From contig CM023453.1 in the NCBI GenBank assembly GCA_013339765.2, forward strand, positions 35,632,926 through 35,696,925: a DNA stretch of 64,000 bases, given 5' to 3'. The DNA is from Haemaphysalis longicornis (Eukaryota > Arthropoda > Arachnida > Ixodida > Ixodidae). A model generated the notes under the pieces. That model did not search any database. It was not told the origin of the DNA and was given only the letters and a program-made list of their open reading frames with translations. The translations under genes were made by a program, and so were the position numbers. Positions 59,601 to 64,000 of this stretch are shown here, one piece after another. How positions within the stretch are numbered: the first letter of the stretch is position 1; every line of letters begins with the position of its first letter.

Positions 59601-61120
59601 ATTTCTGGCCGACGTAAAGCCTCTTGCTTCCATTCCAGTGGACTAGCGGCGCTGGCTTTGCCTGTCGTGAAGGTATGTTCCCCGGGAGCGTTTTCAGTAG
59701 TGGCTGACGCACTAGAAGCTGCTGCAGCGTGTTCCTGCCGAACTCTTGGCCACATTTCCCTTGAAACCGTCTGGCTCGTTTCCTCACTGTAGACGTAGGT
59801 CCTCGACTTAATCACGGTCACTTCTGTGAATACAGGGAAGGACGCACTGCTGGTCGGAGTAACATTTTCCACTTCTCTGCCCGACGCCGCAAATGCTTGG
59901 TACAAATCAGCCATTTTTCCCGGAATGTTTTGGAGGGAAGCAACTGTATTCTGGTCGGAAGTCGTTGAAGAAGCGACGCTGTCGATTGAGCTCAGGGTTC
60001 CCGCTATCTGCAGCCCGTCGGACAAGTTGACCTCGGAGGCAACTGCAAAGGGCCTATCTGACTTATTGTAAGAATTAGTGGTTCTTGCTGCGAGCTCTGA
60101 TTCAGAACACCCCCGTTCTGTCACACCGGAGGGTCCAAAGTTGCTAGGCAGGAAGTCTGCGCTCCAGTATCTATTCAACTCCACTGAGGAGCTTGCCGGA
60201 TTAGCATCCGCCGCTCTTCCGGACACCGGTGCGGATGGTTTCCAGCCACTCGTAGTGCCACCGGTCACGGAGGACCTATCTGTCACCGCTCCAACGTCAA
60301 GTTGACTCAAAACCGCGAACGGCTTGGTCCCCACGGACACATCGCTGTCGATACGGGTGACAGGTCCACCAGCGAGCTCCACGTCCGACGCTTGGGTTCC
60401 CGGCGCCGTAAACTTGGAGGACACGCTACGAAACTCTCTGTCGGAGTGCGAGTTGAAGGAACCGTCCACCGATTGGTACTGGTGCACGTCGTCGCACTCA
60501 GACGTATCCGTGAAGACTTCGGGGGGATAGTCGGGAGGCCTGGCCATGTGGTATCCGGCCATGGCTTGCTCCGGGGCATCTGGATGGCGGCCCGAGATGC
60601 TGCTGCGGTGAGGGTCCAAGATGACGGACTTGTTGGTGCTGAAGATGCTCTTGGCTGTGGTGCGGTTCTCCGCTGGTGGCTTTGACAGCAGCTGCTGGGC
60701 CTGTCCAAGGGCGTCCACGTCCAAGGAGCGCTCATTGTCCAGCCACGAGGTGCGGATCTCCTTGGGCAGGCTCAGCGTGAGGGAGCTCTCGGAAGGTTCG
60801 CTCTTGAGAGTGCTCTCCTTGGCTCGTACGTTCGTGCCCGAGTCCTGGCTCTTGAGCCTTTCGGAGGCCAGGGTCTCGTTGCTCAGGATGGACGTGCCTA
60901 AGGTCTCCTCCTCTTCCTCCTCGATGCTGTTCGAAGTCTGGGCTGTGGACTCGGAGGAGCGGAATCGCTTATGCGTCGTGCGCGCGAAGTGTGCCCGACG
61001 AAGGGTTGCGATGCTGGACGTGCCTAGAATGCACGAGATTGGTGCTGCTGGTCTGCCTCTTTCGTTGCTTGAGCGACGAGAACTTCTTCATGCTGACTGG
61101 GAGTGGCGCCTCAGCCTGCA
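56644..61120 (-). CDS. Large Ser/Thr/Glu-rich protein, function unknown (frame shifts at both ends)
   Basis: The main frame is open from about 61085 to a stop at 56915 (about 1390 codons). It has no recognisable fold. It is rich in Ser, Thr, Glu and Pro with acidic blocks (EEEEEE near its start) and basic Arg-Ser clusters, as in long disordered scaffold or linker regions. At the 5' side the frame meets a TGA (61088-61090). The +1 frame instead reads MKKFSSLKQRKRQTSSTN from a good TTCTCTTGCAG acceptor at about 61116. At the 3' side, a different frame continues as VNQTSPLLEPPFEANEEL and DLIGWYEDEDDGDDG to about 56660. So either splicing joins these frames or 1-bp indels (real or assembly) break them. 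An upstream frame (VWEWKAQHYLTMWVANF, about 61160-61215) may be another exon. I do not recognise the family. Confidence 0.6.
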
Positions 61121-61349
61121 AGAGAATAAGGCCGCAACGCTTAGATTTGTACCCTCATTGCTTGCAATGAAGTTGGCGACCCACATGGTGAGGTAGTGCT
61201 GTGCCTTCCACTCCCACACCTCGCCTCCGAGCTCGCACAATCCTCTTAGGAAGTGAGCCTGGCTGCCCCCGGCGCGGTGACGCCTTACACGCAGCGGCTG
61301 CTGGCGACCCAAGCGGATGAAAGCTTGTTCACAACTTTCCAAGCGGGCT

Positions 61350-62340
61350 GTCTTGACTAGAGGAGGGCTCTTAAATGACTTTAGCGTAGGACATATCGAA
61401 AGTTCTTAAGAAAATCTGTTCAGCCGAATATTCAGGACTCCAGTGAGCCATAAACTTGTATGAGCAGTGCAAGCAGTTTTGTTCATATGAAAAACTCTTA
61501 CTTTTGACGCCTAGAAACTGACGCCTAGAAATCACCGAAAAATAAAACCCATTAGCGTTCGCCGATATTTTCTTTGAAAAAAAAAAAAAGCCAAGTTCGG
61601 AGGACTTGTACAGAATATAAACTTCATTGACACAATCGCCCTCCTCCACAACGTACAGTCGTCCACCGACTTAGCTGGAGCAACGCTTTAAGCACCTATC
61701 CTCCTCTCCTGCCTTGATGTGAGAAAAAATAGCCACAACTACTGCATTGCTCTTATTTCAGCATTGCTCAGCGCAAAGGAAACCTTAGGCATATTTGACA
61801 AAAAAAGAGTACTGCGTTATTTTAAATCAAATACCTGTTGGATTGCATTTTAGAAAACATCCGAAGAAAAGGGGCAACAACGGCGTCGAAGAGAGCCCGG
61901 ATAAAAGCTAAACAAAAACAAAAATGTCGGCTCGAGGGCGCCAAGCGTTGATAACGTCCTTTCTCAATGTGACCCTTGCACAAGGATATGTCGCACCACT
62001 CACCGCAATGGACATCCGCGGGCACGGCCCCGTCTGGCTTTATTCTGCTCTCCCGTGCATCTCACTTCGCTTAGATACCACGACGTGAGTTGAAGTTCGT
62101 TAAAGTACACTTATACTAGTCATATTGTACAGAGGGGTTTTGTTAAACGAACATGACGATCACCCCGGGCAAGTGTCTTTACGAAACTGAATAATTACGG
62201 TATACGTATCGCATCCTCTGAGCGACCATCAGAGAGATCTATTTTGTTTTTAACAGCAGAGCTGCTTAAGCTTAAGCCTGGTCCCTTGGCGTTCGCAAAA
62301 ATAAATACAAAGATAAAAATTGGCCGCGTATCTGCTCCTT
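61350..62340. other. No supported feature
   Basis: Possible intron or 5' flank of the large ORF gene. Short frames only. Confidence 0.3.
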
Positions 62341-62344
62341 TCGT

Positions 62345-63065
62345 TGCAAATGCCGTCAAAAGACGATAGTCTTTATCGGCTTTTGCGAAGTAAATGCCTC
62401 CCTTCGCTTTCCCGCTCACCTCTCATGTTGTTCCTCTTGCGTCGCGCTCCTCCCAAGGTAAAGACGCCAAAGGTTTGCTTAAATCATTTTAAATTTCCGG
62501 CGTTCCACTGCTCCAAACCGGCTGTCTCGATGCGAACGCTGCCGTACGGCGAAGTCGCTCGTTAATCGAGGCGCCCTACTTCAACGTTTATAGAACCGCG
62601 TTTCCCTACTCCACGTGCGTTGCAAGAAGAACGTGGAACCTACCTAGTGGAACCTTGCGTAACTGTTGCCGGTTGATTTCTTAAAATGGCGCCAGAAGCT
62701 ATAGTGGCGCGGGCGACAGCAGGCGACGGCGGAGTGAATTCTTTTTTCTGCAGTTGATGAAGTATTTAATTTCGCAAAAGTCAAGCATGTTTGATTTTTT
62801 AATAAAAAAAACACGGCAAATATCACTTCTGTATTGATTTGTTGTCTCATATTTGCGTTCTTATTCAACAATGTTGACAAGTATGACCATTACACCGGGC
62901 ATAGACGGGTAGATTTAGCTGTGACTATATAAGACTATTGCGCAAGCATTGTTTTGCTTTGGCCGGGTGGCTGAATCGAGTCACAGACAGACAGACGGAC
63001 AGACAGACAGACAGACAGACCAAAATTTCTGGGTTTAAGTAGCCCAAGAAAGACTATCGTCTTTA
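62345..63065. repeat. Region bounded by inverted copies of a 16-nt palindrome-like motif
   Basis: AAAGACGATAGTCTTT at 62354-62369 and its complement at 63047-63062. The same string occurs at 5464-5479 beside a LINE tail. A (CAGA)n run lies at 62982-63020. Confidence 0.45.
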
Positions 63066-63069
63066 AAAG

Positions 63070-64000
63070 CTCCTCCGGTGCGACGCGTGGTCGACCTTCG
63101 CTCAGCCGCATAGACGGAGCCAAGCCTCGCCAAACTATGACGTCATTGTGCGTTCCGGCACCAATCGACCTTCGAGAACACTGTCCAGCTCAGTTCACGT
63201 GCGTTCACGCCTCTAGTGGGAGGCCCAGAACAGCTCGCGCTACAGACGCCGAGTTCGCGAAGCTGAACGCGGTCCACATTGGGAGGGGTCTGAAGGCCTT
63301 CGGACAAAACGATCAGGGCCTGCCGGTCATGGAGAACGTTCAGCGGCAAGTTCGGAAATCTATCTGAGGTGAAACATCCAGGTCTCCGGCGAAGGGAGAG
63401 GGGCCGCCAGCTCTGCTCTTTCTCCAGCCTTTCACCACTAGTGCAAGCCGCGCCAATTTTTTTTTAATTCGCTTCCAAGCAAATCGACACGATAAGAGAG
63501 CTGTCGCAATGAACTTATCTGATTATTTATTCTTCAATATCGCTTTTTACGCGAAAATTCAGTGCTACGCCAGTGCGGTTTACGAATCATATAAGCATGC
63601 TGGTACCGCTTAGGTGTGTTCGCGTTCCAGCAGTACTTACACCATGACACTCCGGGGTCCACAAAAGGGGTTGCGAAAGCTGAATTGTCCACCCCCCCCC
63701 CCCCCCCATCATCCTGCCCCAGGTGATATCTCAGAAAGGGATAATGCGGTTTAAAATAATTCGGATAACAAAAACTATCTGGTTCAAAATGAGGCCACAA
63801 GCATTCCTGGTTTGGTGCTCGAATGACACTGTATACCGGACCGGGTAGACGTCCGTAGGCATTGCGGTGTCCACCCATAGGTGCGACAAATTACACCTGC
63901 TGCTGGACTTTTCTGTCAACTTTCCAAACAATAAAATTCCTTCATTAGACGTACGAAGATTACAAAGCCTGCTTCCAGCACTACACTAGGTATCAGAACG
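63070..64000. other. No supported gene
   Basis: A 76-codon frame at 63137-63367 has no recognisable content. A poly-C run lies at 63690-63708. Confidence 0.3.

Noticed and set aside
63137..63367. 76-codon plus-strand frame as a gene
   Set aside because: No recognisable domain, splice context or neighbours; left unannotated.

Overview
This is a eukaryotic, very probably arachnid window, and most likely a hard tick. The real genes are split by introns with GT/AG or GC/AG borders, and most sequence is interspersed repeat. Four copies of a tRNA-headed SINE have the look of the tick Ruka-type family, and 3' ends of several non-LTR retrotransposons are scattered on both strands. The species assignment is an inference; nothing here identifies a genus.

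Only two genes can be read through confidently, both on the minus strand. The first, 9377-29218, encodes the protein phosphatase 1 regulator sds22 (PPP1R7). I reconstruct 13 coding exons in consistent phase (404 residues), including an 18-nt microexon and two GC-AG introns at the 5' end. The second, 31670-35278, encodes a MUL1/MAPL-type mitochondrial E3 ligase in three coding exons (350 residues), with two membrane segments and a C-terminal RING. A third minus-strand locus, about 56640-61120, carries a long open reading frame for a large, low-complexity Ser/Thr/Glu-rich protein that I do not recognise. Its frame shifts near both ends.

Layout: 1-9.3 kb is repeat-rich DNA with retrotransposon tails, a fold-back element and a tRNA-like repeat. 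9.4-29.2 kb is sds22, whose introns are filled with TTAA-type, TA-type and tRNA-containing terminal-inverted-repeat elements and SINEs. 30.2-30.9 kb is a dead reverse-transcriptase fragment, and 31.7-35.3 kb is MUL1. 35.3-53.6 kb is dense mobile-element debris: LINE fragments, SINEs, short palindromic MITEs, snap-back hairpins and a clean nested insertion at 46.6-47.0 kb. 53.0-53.2 kb is a GATA microsatellite, 54.1-54.6 kb a dimeric ~153-bp satellite and 54.9-55.6 kb a GC-rich block. 56.6-61.3 kb is the unknown large ORF, and the remainder has no gene I can support.

The most unusual structure is a pair of unrelated terminal-inverted-repeat elements (11.96-12.36 kb and 46.60-47.02 kb) that each hold a tRNA-like Pol III module followed by a T-rich tract. 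This suggests a SINE/MITE chimera architecture. sds22 and MUL1 are independent housekeeping genes; I see no evidence of a multi-gene system.
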